A stretch of 64,000 nucleotides of DNA from Thermithiobacillus tepidarius DSM 3134 (lineage in GTDB: Bacteria; Pseudomonadota; Gammaproteobacteria; Acidithiobacillales; Thermithiobacillaceae): positions 1-64,000 of the forward strand of contig NZ_AUIS01000013.1 of the NCBI RefSeq assembly GCF_000423825.1, given 5' to 3'. The stretch's first letter is position 1, and each line of letters opens with the position of its first letter. The notes under the pieces were generated by a model. That model was not told the origin of the DNA, ran no database searches, and saw nothing but the letters and a program-made list of their open reading frames with translations. Shown here in pieces: positions 26,790 to 35,772 of this stretch. A program made the position numbers and the translations under genes.

Positions 26790-29589
26790 AGATACCCTCA
26801 ACCTGCCGCAGACCGATTTCCCCATGCAGGGCAATCTGCCCAAGCGCGAACCCGCCATCCTGGCGCGCTGGCGCGACATGGGCCTGTATCAGCGGCTGCG
26901 GCGGCACAATGCGGGCAAGCCCAAGTTCATCCTCCACGACGGCCCGCCCTACGCCAACGGCAGCATCCACATCGGCCACGCCGTCAACAAGGTGCTCAAG
27001 GACATCGTCGTCAAGTCCAAGCAGCTGGCGGGCTTCGACGCCCCCTACGTGCCCGGCTGGGACTGCCACGGCCTGCCCATCGAGCTCAACGTGGAAAAGA
27101 AGCTCGGCAAGGTGGGCCAGAAGGTGGACGCCAAGACCTTCCGGCAAGCCTGCCGGGACTACGCGGCCAGCCAGGTGGAGGGCCAGAAAGCCGACTTCCA
27201 GCGCCTGGGCGTGCTCGGCGACTGGAACGATCCCTACCTCACCATGGATTATGGCTACGAAGCCAACATCATCCGCGAGCTGGGCAGGCTGACCCTCAAC
27301 GGCGACCTCTACCGCGGCGCCAAGCCGGTGCACTGGTGCGTGGAGTGCGGCAGCGCCCTGGCCGAGGCCGAGGTCGAATACCAGGACCGCAGCGATCCCG
27401 CCATCGACGTGGCCTTCGCGGTGGCCGATCCGAGCGACCTGGCGCGTCGGGCGGGTCTGGCCGATCCGGTGGCGGCCCAGATCGTCATCTGGACCACCAC
27501 GCCCTGGACCCTGCCCGCCAACCAGGCGGTGGCCGTGCATCCGGATCTCGACTACGTGCTGGTGCGCGCCGGCGACCGGCAGCTCATCCTGGCGGCGGCG
27601 CTCATGGAAGCGGCCCTGGCGCGCTACGGCCTGCCGGCGCCCGAAGTGCTGGCCCGCTTCCCGGGCCGCGCCTTGGAAGGTCTCGTGTTGCAGCATCCCT
27701 TCCTGGATCGGCTCGTGCCGGTCATCACCGGCGAGCACGTCACCCTGGACGCCGGCACCGGCGCCGTGCACACCGCCCCCGGCCACGGCCAGGACGACTA
27801 CCAGGTCGGCCTGCGCTACAACCTGACGGTGGACAATCCCGTGGACGACCGCGGCGTGTTCAAGCCGGAAACCGCCTTCTTCACCGGCCAGCACGTCTTC
27901 AAGGCCAATCCGCAGGTGGTGGAACTCCTGCGCGAGCGCGGCGCGCTGCTGCACCTCGAGGACTATCCGCACAGCTATCCGCACTGCTGGCGCCATAAGA
28001 CCCCGCTCATCTTCCGCGCCACCCCCCAGTGGTTCATCGGCATGGACCGCCACGGCCTGCGCGACAACGCCCTGCGCGCCATCGACGCGACCCGCTGGAT
28101 CCCCGACTGGGGCCAGGGGCGCATCCACAGCATGGTGGCCAACCGCCCGGACTGGTGCATCTCGCGCCAACGCAGCTGGGGCGTGCCCATCGCCCTCTTC
28201 ACCTGCAGCCACTGCGGCGAACCCCTGCGCGATGCCGACACCTTCGAGCGCGTGGCGCAGGCGGTGGAACAGGCCGGCGTCGATGCCTGGTATGACCGCC
28301 CCGCCGCCGATTTCCTGCCGGCCGATGCCCGTTGCGGGCACTGCAATGGGGCCGCCTTCGACAAGGTCACCGACATCCTGGACGTATGGTTCGACTCCGG
28401 CGTCTCCCACGCCTGCGTGCTGGAACAGCGCCCCGAGCTCCGCAGCCCCGCCGATCTCTACCTGGAGGGCTCCGACCAGCATCGCGGCTGGTTCCAGTCG
28501 AGCCTGCTCACCAGCGTGGCCACGCGCGGGCGCGCGCCCTACCAGGCGGTGCTCACTCATGGCTTCACCGTGGACGGCGAAGGCCGTAAGATGAGCAAGT
28601 CCCTGGGCAACGTGATCGCCCCGCAGCAGGTCATCGACAAGTGGGGCGCGGACATCCTGCGCCTGTGGGTGGCGGCCGAGGACTACCGCGGCGAGATCCG
28701 CATCTCCGAGGAAATCCTCAAGCGCCTTGGCGACAACTACCGGCGCATCCGCAACACCGCGCGCTACATCCTGGGCAACCTGCACGGCTTCGACCCGGCG
28801 CGCCATGCCCTGCCCGTCGACCAGTTGCTGGAGCTGGACCGCTGGGCGCTGGCCCAGGCCCACCGGGTGCAGCAGGAGGTGGTCGCCGCCTACGCCGACT
28901 ACGCCTTCCTGCGCATCGCCCAGCGCGTCCACCACTTCTGCGCCATCGATCTGGGCGCCTTCTACCTGGACGTCCTCAAGGACCGGCTCTACACCACCCA
29001 GGCCGACTCGCGCGCCCACCGTTCGGCGCAGACCGCCATGTGGCACACCCTCGAAGCCATGACCCGCTGGCTGGCGCCGATCCTGTCCTTCACGGCGGAA
29101 GAGATATGGTCCCACCTGCCAGGCCGCGGCGCCGAGGACAGCGTGTTCCTGAGCGGCTACTACGCCCTGCCCGAGGTCGCCGACAGCGACGCCTTGCTGG
29201 CTGAGTGGGAGCAGCTCCTGGCGCTGCGCGGCGCCGTCAGCCAAGTGCTGGAGGGCTTGCGCCAGAGCGGCCAGATCGGCTCCGGCCTGGATGCCGAGCT
29301 CACCCTTTACGTGGACGATGCCTGGCGGGCGCGCATCGGCGCGCGTGCCGATGAGCTGCGCTTCCTCTTCATCACCTCCGACGTGGCGCTGCGGCCATTG
29401 GCGGAGCACGGCGATTTGCCTGAGATCCTGCCCGGCCTGGCGGTGGCCGCCCGCGCCACGAGCAATGCCAAGTGCGTCCGCTGCTGGCATCGCCGCGCCG
29501 ACGTGGGCAGCCATGCCGAGCACCCGGCGCTCTGCGGACGCTGCGTCGAGAACGTCGCCGGCGCCGGCGAACGGCGGGGGTTCGTCTGA
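26779..29589 (+). CDS. ileS: Isoleucyl-tRNA synthetase
   Basis: 936 residues. The class I signatures are [15 protein letters not shown] (HIGH) and [10 protein letters not shown] (KMSKS). The CP1 editing domain has [13 protein letters not shown] and a [10 protein letters not shown] segment. The C-terminal zinc finger is CVRCWHRR...CGRC. This is the bacterial IleS1 form. It lies in the conserved ribF-ileS-lspA order, overlapping both neighbours (TGATG with lspA). Confidence 0.98.
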   Translation: MDYKDTLNLPQTDFPMQGNLPKREPAILARWRDMGLYQRLRRHNAGKPKFILHDGPPYANGSIHIGHAVNKVLKDIVVKSKQLAGFDAPYVPGWDCHGLPIELNVEKKLGKVGQKVDAKTFRQACRDYAASQVEGQKADFQRLGVLGDWNDPYLTMDYGYEANIIRELGRLTLNGDLYRGAKPVHWCVECGSALAEAEVEYQDRSDPAIDVAFAVADPSDLARRAGLADPVAAQIVIWTTTPWTLPANQAVAVHPDLDYVLVRAGDRQLILAAALMEAALARYGLPAPEVLARFPGRALEGLVLQHPFLDRLVPVITGEHVTLDAGTGAVHTAPGHGQDDYQVGLRYNLTVDNPVDDRGVFKPETAFFTGQHVFKANPQVVELLRERGALLHLEDYPHSYPHCWRHKTPLIFRATPQWFIGMDRHGLRDNALRAIDATRWIPDWGQGRIHSMVANRPDWCISRQRSWGVPIALFTCSHCGEPLRDADTFERVAQAVEQAGVDAWYDRPAADFLPADARCGHCNGAAFDKVTDILDVWFDSGVSHACVLEQRPELRSPADLYLEGSDQHRGWFQSSLLTSVATRGRAPYQAVLTHGFTVDGEGRKMSKSLGNVIAPQQVIDKWGADILRLWVAAEDYRGEIRISEEILKRLGDNYRRIRNTARYILGNLHGFDPARHALPVDQLLELDRWALAQAHRVQQEVVAAYADYAFLRIAQRVHHFCAIDLGAFYLDVLKDRLYTTQADSRAHRSAQTAMWHTLEAMTRWLAPILSFTAEEIWSHLPGRGAEDSVFLSGYYALPEVADSDALLAEWEQLLALRGAVSQVLEGLRQSGQIGSGLDAELTLYVDDAWRARIGARADELRFLFITSDVALRPLAEHGDLPEILPGLAVAARATSNAKCVRCWHRRADVGSHAEHPALCGRCVENVAGAGERRGFV

Positions 29590-30047
29590 TGCTGCGTTAT
29601 CTCTGGCTGTCCGTGGCCGTCGTCGTGTTCGATCAACTGAGCAAGTGGTGGGCGGTGTCCGAACTCGCCCTGGGCGAGTCGCGCGTGCTCATTCCGCACT
29701 TCTTCAACCTGACCCTGGTGCACAACTACGGTGCCGCCTTCGGCATGCTGGCGCAGGCGGGCGGCTGGCAGCGCTTCCTCTTCGGCGGCATCGCCGCCCT
29801 GGCCGCCGCTGTCATCACCGCCATCCTGCGCCGTCTGCGTCCCGGCGCCGGCTGGGTGGCCGTCGCCCTGGGCCTCATTCTGGGCGGGGCGATCGGCAAT
29901 CTGATCGACCGCATTTACCTGGGCTACGTCATCGACTTTGCCGACGTCTACTGGCGCACGCACCACTGGCCGGCCTTCAACCTGGCCGACAGCGCCATCA
30001 CCATCGGCGCCGTCATGCTGGTCATCGACACCTTCCGGCGCAAATAG
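29589..30047 (+). CDS. lspA: Lipoprotein signal peptidase (signal peptidase II)
   Basis: 152 residues with four membrane helices. The conserved catalytic aspartates are in GNLIDRI and FNLADSAI, and the N-terminal FDQLSKW is present. It cleaves prolipoproteins after lipidation at the inner membrane. The ATG overlaps the ileS TGA by one base. Confidence 0.97.
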   Translation: MLRYLWLSVAVVVFDQLSKWWAVSELALGESRVLIPHFFNLTLVHNYGAAFGMLAQAGGWQRFLFGGIAALAAAVITAILRRLRPGAGWVAVALGLILGGAIGNLIDRIYLGYVIDFADVYWRTHHWPAFNLADSAITIGAVMLVIDTFRRK

Positions 30048-30116
30048 CCAGCCCTTGCACGGGCACCGGTCTCATCTACACTTGAAAGAGATGCCGGTGC
30101 CCACAAGGGGTGTGCC

Positions 30117-31085
30117 ATGTTCACGATGCGCTTTCCGCTGTACCTCGTCATGCTGCTCTACGTCGGCGCCGCCGCGGCGGCCCCGCCGCAACCCCTGCCC
30201 GCCACCCGGATCGCACCGAACACCTACGTCCTCTACGGCCACATCGCCGAAGTGGACACCCATAACCGCGGCTTCAACGGCAACGCGGGCTTCGTCGTAA
30301 CCGACGACGGCGTAGTGGCCATAGACGCCCTGGGCACTCCGCTGCTCGGCCAGCGCATGCTGGCCACCATCCGCCAGGTGACCGGCAAGCCGGTCAAATA
30401 CCTGATCCTGACCCACAATCACCCGGACCACTCCTACGGCGCGGTTGCCTTCAAGGACGCCGGCGCCCGGCTCGTCGCCCACGCCGGCACCCGCGATTAC
30501 ATCAATTCCAGCAACCTGGAAGGCTCGGTCGCCTTCCGCAACGAAATCATTCCCGAGGACATGCAGGGCTTCCGGGCCGTGCCGCCGGACGAGGCCATCG
30601 CCGGCCCGCTCTTCGGCAAGCAGGTCTTCACCGCCGGCAAGCACCGCTTCGAAGTCTACAACGTCAACCATCACCACAGCTTCGGCGACCTCGTCATCCG
30701 CCAGCTGCCGGAAAACATCGTCTGGATCGGCGACCTCGCCTTCAACGGCCGCACCACCTTCATGGGCGACGGCCACTCCGCCGCCACGCTGGCCGGCATC
30801 GACTGGCTGCGCAAGACCTTCCCTGACGCCAAACTCATGGTCCCCGGCCACGGCCAGGCGCAAGAGCCACCCTTCCCCATGCTGGAGCGGACCTACAGCT
30901 ACGTGCAGCGTCTGCGGGACAAGATGCGCAAGGCCGTGGAAGCGGGCATGACCCTGGAGGAGGCCGTCGGCCAGTGCGACTTCCCCGACTGGCAGAAGGT
31001 GCGTCTCTACGAGGAAAACCACAAGAAAAACTGCAACTTCGTTTATCAGGAGATGGAGCAGGAGATCGTCTTCGGCAAGCAGTAG
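30117..31085 (+). CDS. Exported metallo-beta-lactamase-fold zinc hydrolase (SoxH/quinoprotein-relay type)
   Basis: 322 residues with a signal peptide (FPLYLVMLLYVGAAAAA). The zinc motif is THNHPDHSYG, with further ligands in VNHHHSFGD, WIGDLAFNG (Asp) and VPGHGQ. The pattern resembles the periplasmic metallohydrolases annotated as quinoprotein relay system proteins or SoxH. The substrate is unknown; a thiol-ester or sulfur compound is one possibility in a sulfur oxidiser. No PQQ or sox genes are adjacent. It is 69 bp after lspA and may be independently expressed. Confidence 0.8.
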   Translation: MFTMRFPLYLVMLLYVGAAAAAPPQPLPATRIAPNTYVLYGHIAEVDTHNRGFNGNAGFVVTDDGVVAIDALGTPLLGQRMLATIRQVTGKPVKYLILTHNHPDHSYGAVAFKDAGARLVAHAGTRDYINSSNLEGSVAFRNEIIPEDMQGFRAVPPDEAIAGPLFGKQVFTAGKHRFEVYNVNHHHSFGDLVIRQLPENIVWIGDLAFNGRTTFMGDGHSAATLAGIDWLRKTFPDAKLMVPGHGQAQEPPFPMLERTYSYVQRLRDKMRKAVEAGMTLEEAVGQCDFPDWQKVRLYEENHKKNCNFVYQEMEQEIVFGKQ

Positions 31086-31526
31086 CGAAGGCTGACCATC
31101 CCCGGCTTGCCCGTCCGAAACCTTGCGCCCCTGACGCACGCCCCGATCCCTGCGGGCACCGCGGGTGGCCCGGACGAGGGCGGCCGTTGGCAGCCCCGGG
31201 CATCAGCCTTGGCCGTGCTGCCGCCCATGCGCGCCTGCGGCCGGTCCAGCCGCATGGTCCCGGAGTAATGCTCGGGCCTTTGCCGCGCGCTCCCCTCGCC
31301 CGGCCCGCCCCCGGCGAGCGCCGCACCCGGGCGGGCCGACACAGTTCCCCAAGGAAGGCCGGATTGCAAGGAGTTGGGTTTTTGCTGTTCCACCCCCTTG
31401 TCCCGCCGAGCCGCGCGGGGCGGGACAAGGGAGAGCCCTTTTGCCGCCGGGCAACCTCCGACATCCAACTACTCCGCGGGCGCCAGCCCGCGCCAACAGG
31501 AAGGGCTTCACCAACTCACCCCATAA
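31086..31526. other. Gene-free spacer between metallohydrolase and phosphohexomutase
   Basis: About 440 bp of GC-rich sequence with no convincing gene on either strand. Its only clear structure is the inverted repeat at 31395-31431. Confidence 0.6.
31395..31431. repeat. Perfect 13-bp inverted repeat
   Basis: CCCTTGTCCCGCC and GGCGGGACAAGGG flank an 11-nt GC-rich loop. It has no T-run and lies 310 bp past the nearest stop, so it is more like a dispersed palindrome than a terminator. Confidence 0.7.
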
Positions 31527-31563
31527 CAAAAACGGGTTGCCGGCCGCTCGACCGGCAACCCGT
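31527..31563 (-). terminator. Rho-independent terminator of the phosphohexomutase gene
   Basis: ACGGGTTGCCGG and CCGGCAACCCGT form a 12-bp stem with an 8-nt loop, followed on the minus strand by TTTTG. It lies 18 bp past the stop. Confidence 0.85.
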
Positions 31564-31580
31564 CCCCTCATCCCCAGCCC

Positions 31581-32981
31581 TCAAAACGGAATATCCAACC
31601 CCGGCTCCACTTGCAGCAACAGTTTCCGGAACTGGTTCTTGATGCGCTCCAGCGCCTCCGGCGTGTCCGCCTCGAAGCGCATCACCACCGCCGGTTGCGT
31701 GTTGGACGCCCGCGCCAGCCCCCAGCCGTCGGGGAATTCCACGCGGATGCCGTCGAGGTCGATGATCTTGGCGTCCGGGAAATGGGCTGCGCGCTTGAGA
31801 TCGTCGACCAGGGTGAAGTTGCGCCCTTCCGGGGTGTCCAGGCGCAGTTCCGGCGTCGAATAGCCCTTGGGCAGGGAGGTCAGCACCTCCTTGGGCGAGC
31901 GGCTGTCCTTGCTCAGCACTTCCAGCAGACGGGCGCCCGTGTACATGCCGTCGTCGAAGCCGTACCAGCGCTCCTTGAAGAAGATGTGGCCGCTCATCTC
32001 GCCGGCCAGCGGGGCCTGGGTTTCCTGCATCTTGCTCTTGATCACGCTGTGGCCGGTCTTCCACATCATGGCCTGACCGCCCGCCGCCGTGATGGCTTCG
32101 GGCAGATAGCGCGTGCACTTCACGTCGAAGATGATGGGCGCGCCCGGGTTGCGGGACAACACGTCCTGGGCCAGCAGGATCAGTTGCCGGTCCGGCCAGA
32201 TGATCTCCCCGCCGGGCGCCACCACGCCCAGGCGGTCGCCGTCGCCATCGAAGGCCAAGCCGACGTCCAGGCCCTTTTCGTCCACCAGCCGGATCAGGTC
32301 CTGAAGGTTCTTCTCCACGGTGGGGTCGGGATGATGATTGGGGAAGGTGCCGTCCACCTCGGTGAAGAGCTCGTGCACCTCGCAGCCCAGCTCCCGGAAC
32401 AGCTGCGGGGCAATGGCGCCGGTCACGCCGTTGCCGCAGTCGATGCCGATGCGCAGGGGCCGCGCCAGCTTGATGTCGCCCACGATGCGCTGGATGTAGT
32501 CCCAGTGGATGTCCAGGTTCTCCACATGGCCGTGGCCGGTCACGTAGTCGCCCGCCTCCATGCGCCGGCGCAGCCCCTGGATCTGCTCACCGTGCAGGGT
32601 GCCGCCGCCCAGCATGATCTTGAAGCCGTTGTAATCGGGCGGATTGTGGCTGCCCGTGACCATCACCCCGCCGTCGGCGTTCAGGTGGAACACGGCATAG
32701 TACAGGGTCGGCGTGGGCACCCGCTCCACGTCGATGACCAGGCAACCCGTGCTGGTCAGCCCCTTGCTCAGTTGGTCCAGGAAACGCGTTCCCGACAGGC
32801 GCCCGTCCCGCCCCACCACGATCCGCTGCAGGCCCCGGCTGCGCGCCTCGCTGCCGATGGCCCGGCCGATGTCGTAAACCACGGCATCGGTCAGGTCGCG
32901 GTCGACGATGCCGCGGATGTCGTACTCGCGGAAAATGCCGGCAGGGATGGAGGGGTTCACTTGACCAGCGGGAATGGGCAT
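31581..32981 (-). CDS. Phosphomannomutase/phosphoglucomutase (AlgC-type)
   Basis: 466 residues of the alpha-D-phosphohexomutase family. The phosphoserine loop is TGSHNPPDYNGFK, the metal loop is DGDGDRLGV, the sugar-binding loop is GEMSGH and the phosphate-binding C-terminal segment is RASNTQP. It opens FREYDIRGIVDRDL. It interconverts hexose 1- and 6-phosphates for lipopolysaccharide or exopolysaccharide precursors. AGGAG precedes the ATG by about 8-9 bases. It has its own terminator and is probably monocistronic. Confidence 0.93.
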   Translation of the reverse strand: MPIPAGQVNPSIPAGIFREYDIRGIVDRDLTDAVVYDIGRAIGSEARSRGLQRIVVGRDGRLSGTRFLDQLSKGLTSTGCLVIDVERVPTPTLYYAVFHLNADGGVMVTGSHNPPDYNGFKIMLGGGTLHGEQIQGLRRRMEAGDYVTGHGHVENLDIHWDYIQRIVGDIKLARPLRIGIDCGNGVTGAIAPQLFRELGCEVHELFTEVDGTFPNHHPDPTVEKNLQDLIRLVDEKGLDVGLAFDGDGDRLGVVAPGGEIIWPDRQLILLAQDVLSRNPGAPIIFDVKCTRYLPEAITAAGGQAMMWKTGHSVIKSKMQETQAPLAGEMSGHIFFKERWYGFDDGMYTGARLLEVLSKDSRSPKEVLTSLPKGYSTPELRLDTPEGRNFTLVDDLKRAAHFPDAKIIDLDGIRVEFPDGWGLARASNTQPAVVMRFEADTPEALERIKNQFRKLLLQVEPGLDIPF

Positions 32982-33210
32982 ATTCGCTCCTGTGTGGTTA
33001 TAAAAATAATTTTCTTATGATTGCCCAGGCCTATGGCCCATGCAAGGGACGAAGGTCCTAAACCAACGCGACGACCCAGCGGCAAGGCCGCTGATCGCAA
33101 GCGAACGCAGGCAAGTCAAACCCTATCGCAAACGGGCCGGATAGGCCAGAACGGAATATGTTTTCAAACGCGGAGATACGAAACGGAAGGAAAGCTGTCC
33201 CGCTCGGTTT

Positions 33211-33720
33211 TCACCAGGCGCTGGAGCCAGCCGGACAGGTGGTGGCAGCGGCGCCCAGGATGAGCGCGGGGCTGCCATCGCGCCAGCACCTGACGTTGGC
33301 GTCGTTCATGGCGAAGCTCAGCGTGTTGGTGCCCTTGGCGGCGAGACCCGCAGCGGACAGCACGAAGTTCTGGCCGTTGTTGCTGGTGGTGATGTTGTAG
33401 GTAAAGCGCTGATTCGCCGCCGGCCCCGGGTTCCAGCCCGGCAGCAGCGTCGAGACGGTGATGGCGCTGATGTCGGCGGCGGTCGTGCTGACGACGATAT
33501 CGGCCGCTGGCGCGTTGGAGTGCGCGTAGCTGCGGAAATCCTGGTAATGCTGCTCCAGCAGGGTCTGCAACTGCAACAGATTGCTCTGCGCTTCCGTGCG
33601 CTTCGCCCGCAGAACGTAGGCGTTGTAGTTGGGGATGGCGATGGCCGCAAGAATGCCGATGATGGCGATCGCCATCATCAGCTCAATCAAGGTAAACCCT
33701 TTTTCTTTTTTATTCACCAC
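33211..33720 (-). CDS. Type IV pilin, PilE/PilA-like
   Basis: 169 residues. A short leader MVNKKEKG is cut before [22 protein letters not shown], with Glu5 present. An alpha-1 helix and globular head follow, with a C-terminal disulfide loop between Cys in NVRCWRDG and TTCPAG. Length and loop fit PilE-type minor or major pilins. It is divergent from the sigma-54-controlled pilin operon at 34036, with a 315-bp shared upstream region. I see no sigma-54 site reading towards it. Confidence 0.88.
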   Translation of the reverse strand: MVNKKEKGFTLIELMMAIAIIGILAAIAIPNYNAYVLRAKRTEAQSNLLQLQTLLEQHYQDFRSYAHSNAPAADIVVSTTAADISAITVSTLLPGWNPGPAANQRFTYNITTSNNGQNFVLSAAGLAAKGTNTLSFAMNDANVRCWRDGSPALILGAAATTCPAGSSAW

Positions 33721-33882
33721 TTACCCACCCAGGTCTTGTGTTCAGCAATGCGACAGGCCTGATGCCAAACGACTCGCCCAGGCGATTTGATTCAAGCAAA
33801 TCATGTGCCCGGTCTGCCGGAGGGCAGCTTTCTTGAATGCACGCGAGGATCTGGGGTGGATGGGAGTCGCTGGATCAGAAAA

Positions 33883-33931
33883 AGTGACAAAGGCAGCAGC
33901 CGACATCGGGGCAGATTGACATTTTTTGTCA
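33883..33931. promoter_or_regulatory. Candidate PilR-type activator sites upstream of the pilin operon
   Basis: A palindrome TGACA-TTTTT-TGTCA (33917-33931) lies about 54 bp before the -24 element. A further GTGACAAA (33884-33891) mirrors TTTTGTCAC. PilR sites in Pseudomonas contain TGTC repeats (established knowledge). Assignment to PilR is inference, and pilR is not in the window. Confidence 0.45.
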
Positions 33932-33984
33932 CCTCGCGCCTCCGAGCGGAGCAGCAGATCGAGCTTTTAGACAAAATCCAGGCT

Positions 33985-34000
33985 TGGCACGCCCCTTGCT
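33985..34000 (+). promoter_or_regulatory. Sigma-54 promoter of the pilin operon
   Basis: TGGCACGCCCCTTGCT is a perfect TGGCACG-N4-TTGCW match. The predicted start is near 34011, 25 nt before the ATG of the first pilin-like gene. Confidence 0.85.
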
Positions 34001-34035
34001 TTTACAAAAGCGGATACAAGGCAAGTGGGGCCGCG

Positions 34036-34230
34036 ATGCATCAGCGCCAATCAGCCCGCATAACAGAACAAGGATTCATCCTGAATGCGCTGATGTTCGC
34101 GGCCGCCACTATCGGCACCTTGGCCGCCGTCGTCATCCCCAAACATCTGCATCTCAAGGAAAAAGCGTACGATGCGATGGCGGCCAGGATGCCAGGGTAC
34201 TCCTGTCCCAAGCCATTGTTTGGCCAATGA
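34036..34230 (+). CDS. Aberrant pilin-like protein lacking Glu5
   Basis: 64 residues. EQG before FILNALMFAAATIGTLAAVVIP aligns without gaps to the neighbouring pilin's [25 protein letters not shown], and the next residues KEKAYDAMA align with [10 protein letters not shown] prepilin-peptidase Gly(-1) is kept, but Glu5, needed for normal pilin assembly, is Ala. The C-terminus is short and ends PGYSCPKPLFGQ. It is the first gene after the sigma-54 promoter; a GGGG stretch serves as a weak ribosome site. It could be a decaying duplicate or a specialised subunit. Codon use is like its neighbours. Confidence 0.6.
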   Translation: MHQRQSARITEQGFILNALMFAAATIGTLAAVVIPKHLHLKEKAYDAMAARMPGYSCPKPLFGQ

Positions 34231-34281
34231 TTTGGGCAGAGCGGCTTGTTCCACGTCCAGACCACAAAGAAGGAGCATGAA

Positions 34282-34482
34282 ATGATGAAGCTACGCAGCG
34301 CCAAGGCACGCAAGGAGCAGGGTTTTACCCTGATCGAACTCATGATCGTGGTGGCCATCATCGGCATCCTGGCCGCCATCGCCATTCCGCAGTTCAGCCA
34401 GTATCGTGAGCGGGCGTTCGACAAGGCGGCCCAGAGCGATGCCAAGAACTTCCTGACCTCTACCATCGCAAATATACAATAA
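34282..34482 (+). CDS. Short type IV pilin, Geobacter PilA-N-like
   Basis: 66 residues (52 after cleavage at EQG/FTLIEL). It is essentially only the alpha-1 helix. The mature protein keeps Glu5 and aligns gap-free to Geobacter sulfurreducens PilA through residue 42, including Phe1, Phe24, Tyr27, an aromatic at 32, Asp39 and Asn42 (recalled sequence). AGGAG lies 6 bases before ATG 34282. There is no globular head; the head-like part is in the separate downstream gene, 12 bp away. This split organisation is the key feature of the locus. Confidence 0.85.
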   Translation: MMKLRSAKARKEQGFTLIELMIVVAIIGILAAIAIPQFSQYRERAFDKAAQSDAKNFLTSTIANIQ

Positions 34483-34494
34483 GGAGTAACGGCC

Positions 34495-34869
34495 ATGAAG
34501 AACTTGCGCTTTATCTTTGGCTTGGCCTTTCTCGTACCCGGCGTGGCCCTGGCCGCTGCCGCTACGCTGACCGTGGGTGGATCGGCCGTCAGCGGTGATC
34601 CCAAAGCCACTCAGGAACTTACAGTTACCAATGGAACGAACGTTCCCTTTACCCAGTTCAGCATGACCCTCTCCAAAGGTGTAGGCATCGTCGCAACAGA
34701 TGCTGCCGGAGTGACGCCGGCGGTTACCGTCACCACCGGTCATTTCAACTCGCCCCGCGTTTATGCCGGCAGTACTGCTGGTGGCTCCGTCACCGAGTGC
34801 ACGACTGCGAAGAAGACGGCTGGCGCAGGCGCAGTAACCGCGGCCACCTACTCAGCGGGTGTATGCTAA
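34495..34869 (+). CDS. Secreted partner of the short pilin (Spc/PilA-C-like head)
   Basis: 124 residues. A Sec signal (FIFGLAFLVPGVALA) is followed by a beta-rich Thr/Val/Gly-rich domain. Cys102 and the last residue Cys124 could form the C-terminal disulfide loop of a pilin head. AAGGAG lies 8 bases before the ATG. Gene order and size match the Geobacter short-pilin chaperone encoded next to pilA (established knowledge), but identity to that protein cannot be tested here. Its stop overlaps the next gene's start. Confidence 0.65.
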   Translation: MKNLRFIFGLAFLVPGVALAAAATLTVGGSAVSGDPKATQELTVTNGTNVPFTQFSMTLSKGVGIVATDAAGVTPAVTVTTGHFNSPRVYAGSTAGGSVTECTTAKKTAGAGAVTAATYSAGVC

Positions 34870-35684
34870 GCCTGCACGCGGTACAGCAACACCTCCTCGT
34901 CGCCTGGCGCTCCGGCTTGCGTAGCCGGAGTTTCCAGGCACTCTTTATTTTGGGCCTATTGGCCATGGGCGGAGCCTATCTGGCCGCCGAGTTTTCCGGC
35001 CGGCAACCCGCCACCGTGGCCCTCGACGTCGGCCTCTCGGCCATTCGCATCATCGGCCTCTTGCTGGTCCTCTTCTGGACCCAGGAATTGATCGCCCGCG
35101 AGGTGGAGCGGCGCACCGTCTTCTCCGCGCTGGCCTACCCTGCACCGCGCTCGGCCTACCTGCTGGGCCGCTACTTGGGTCTCTTGCTCCTCACCGCTGC
35201 CGCCGTGGTGCTTCTGGGTCTGCTGCTGCTCGGCACGGTGCACGTCGTCGCCGGCGGCTATGCGCAAGCGCAAATGGTGCACCTGGGCAAGGAACTCTGG
35301 CTGACCCTGCTCTACAATTTTCTCGATTTGGCGGTGGTGGCCGCCTTTGCCGTGTTCGTCACGAGCCTCTCCACCACCCCCCTGCTGCCCTTCGCCCTCG
35401 GCCTCGCCTTTGCCGTTGCCGGCCGCAGCCTCGGGCCCGCGTTGGAATTCCTGCTCGGCAATACGGACGCAGCCAAGCAGATCGCTGGCACCTATCAGCC
35501 GATTCTCGACGCAGTACGCTGGATCCTCCCCGATCTGAGCCGCCTCGACATTCGCCCGCTGACTCTCTATGGCCAATGGCCCGGCAGCGAGGCCATGCTC
35601 TGGCCTGCGGTCATGGCGCTGGGCTACCTGGCCATCCTGCTGGCTGCGGCCGTGCTGATCTTCAACCGCCGGGAATTCGCCTGA
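34863..35684 (+). CDS. ABC-2-type transporter permease
   Basis: 273 residues with six hydrophobic helices: FQALFILGLLAMGGAYLAAEF, IRIIGLLLVLFWTQ, LGLLLLTAAAVVLLGLLLLGTV, the segment near LYNFLDLAVVAAFAVFV, LPFALGLAFAVAG, and a last one ending AAAVLIFNRREF. The cytoplasmic motif IAREVERRTVFSALAYPAPRSAYLLGRYLG is typical of ABC-2 permeases. Its ATG lies seven bases before the end of the head-like gene, so translation is coupled. With the downstream ATPase it would form an exporter linked to pilin production; the cargo is unknown. Confidence 0.78.
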   Translation: MLSLHAVQQHLLVAWRSGLRSRSFQALFILGLLAMGGAYLAAEFSGRQPATVALDVGLSAIRIIGLLLVLFWTQELIAREVERRTVFSALAYPAPRSAYLLGRYLGLLLLTAAAVVLLGLLLLGTVHVVAGGYAQAQMVHLGKELWLTLLYNFLDLAVVAAFAVFVTSLSTTPLLPFALGLAFAVAGRSLGPALEFLLGNTDAAKQIAGTYQPILDAVRWILPDLSRLDIRPLTLYGQWPGSEAMLWPAVMALGYLAILLAAAVLIFNRREFA

Positions 35685-35695
35685 TGCGCCTGCCT

Positions 35696-35718
35696 GCAGG
35701 AGCGGGCTTGCCCGCGAT
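35696..35718. repeat. REP-like palindrome, copy 1
   Basis: The core GAGCGGGCTTGCCCGCGAT (with a preceding GCAG) matches the widespread gammaproteobacterial REP sequence with the inverted core GCGGGC/GCCCGC. It lies between the permease and tetratricopeptide genes. Confidence 0.75.
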
Positions 35719-35772
35719 CAAGGTAATGCGATCCGCTCCTGCGCAAGGTAGTGGAAAAACCAGGTCTGCAGC

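Noticed and set aside
31086-31526. Small genes in the GC-rich spacer
   Set aside because: Open frames on both strands are Arg/Pro/Gly-rich without ribosome sites or recognisable motifs.
33721-33984. Sigma-54 promoter for the minus-strand pilin at 33211
   Set aside because: Candidate GC...CC pairs in the region have 11- or 12-bp spacing rather than the required 10.
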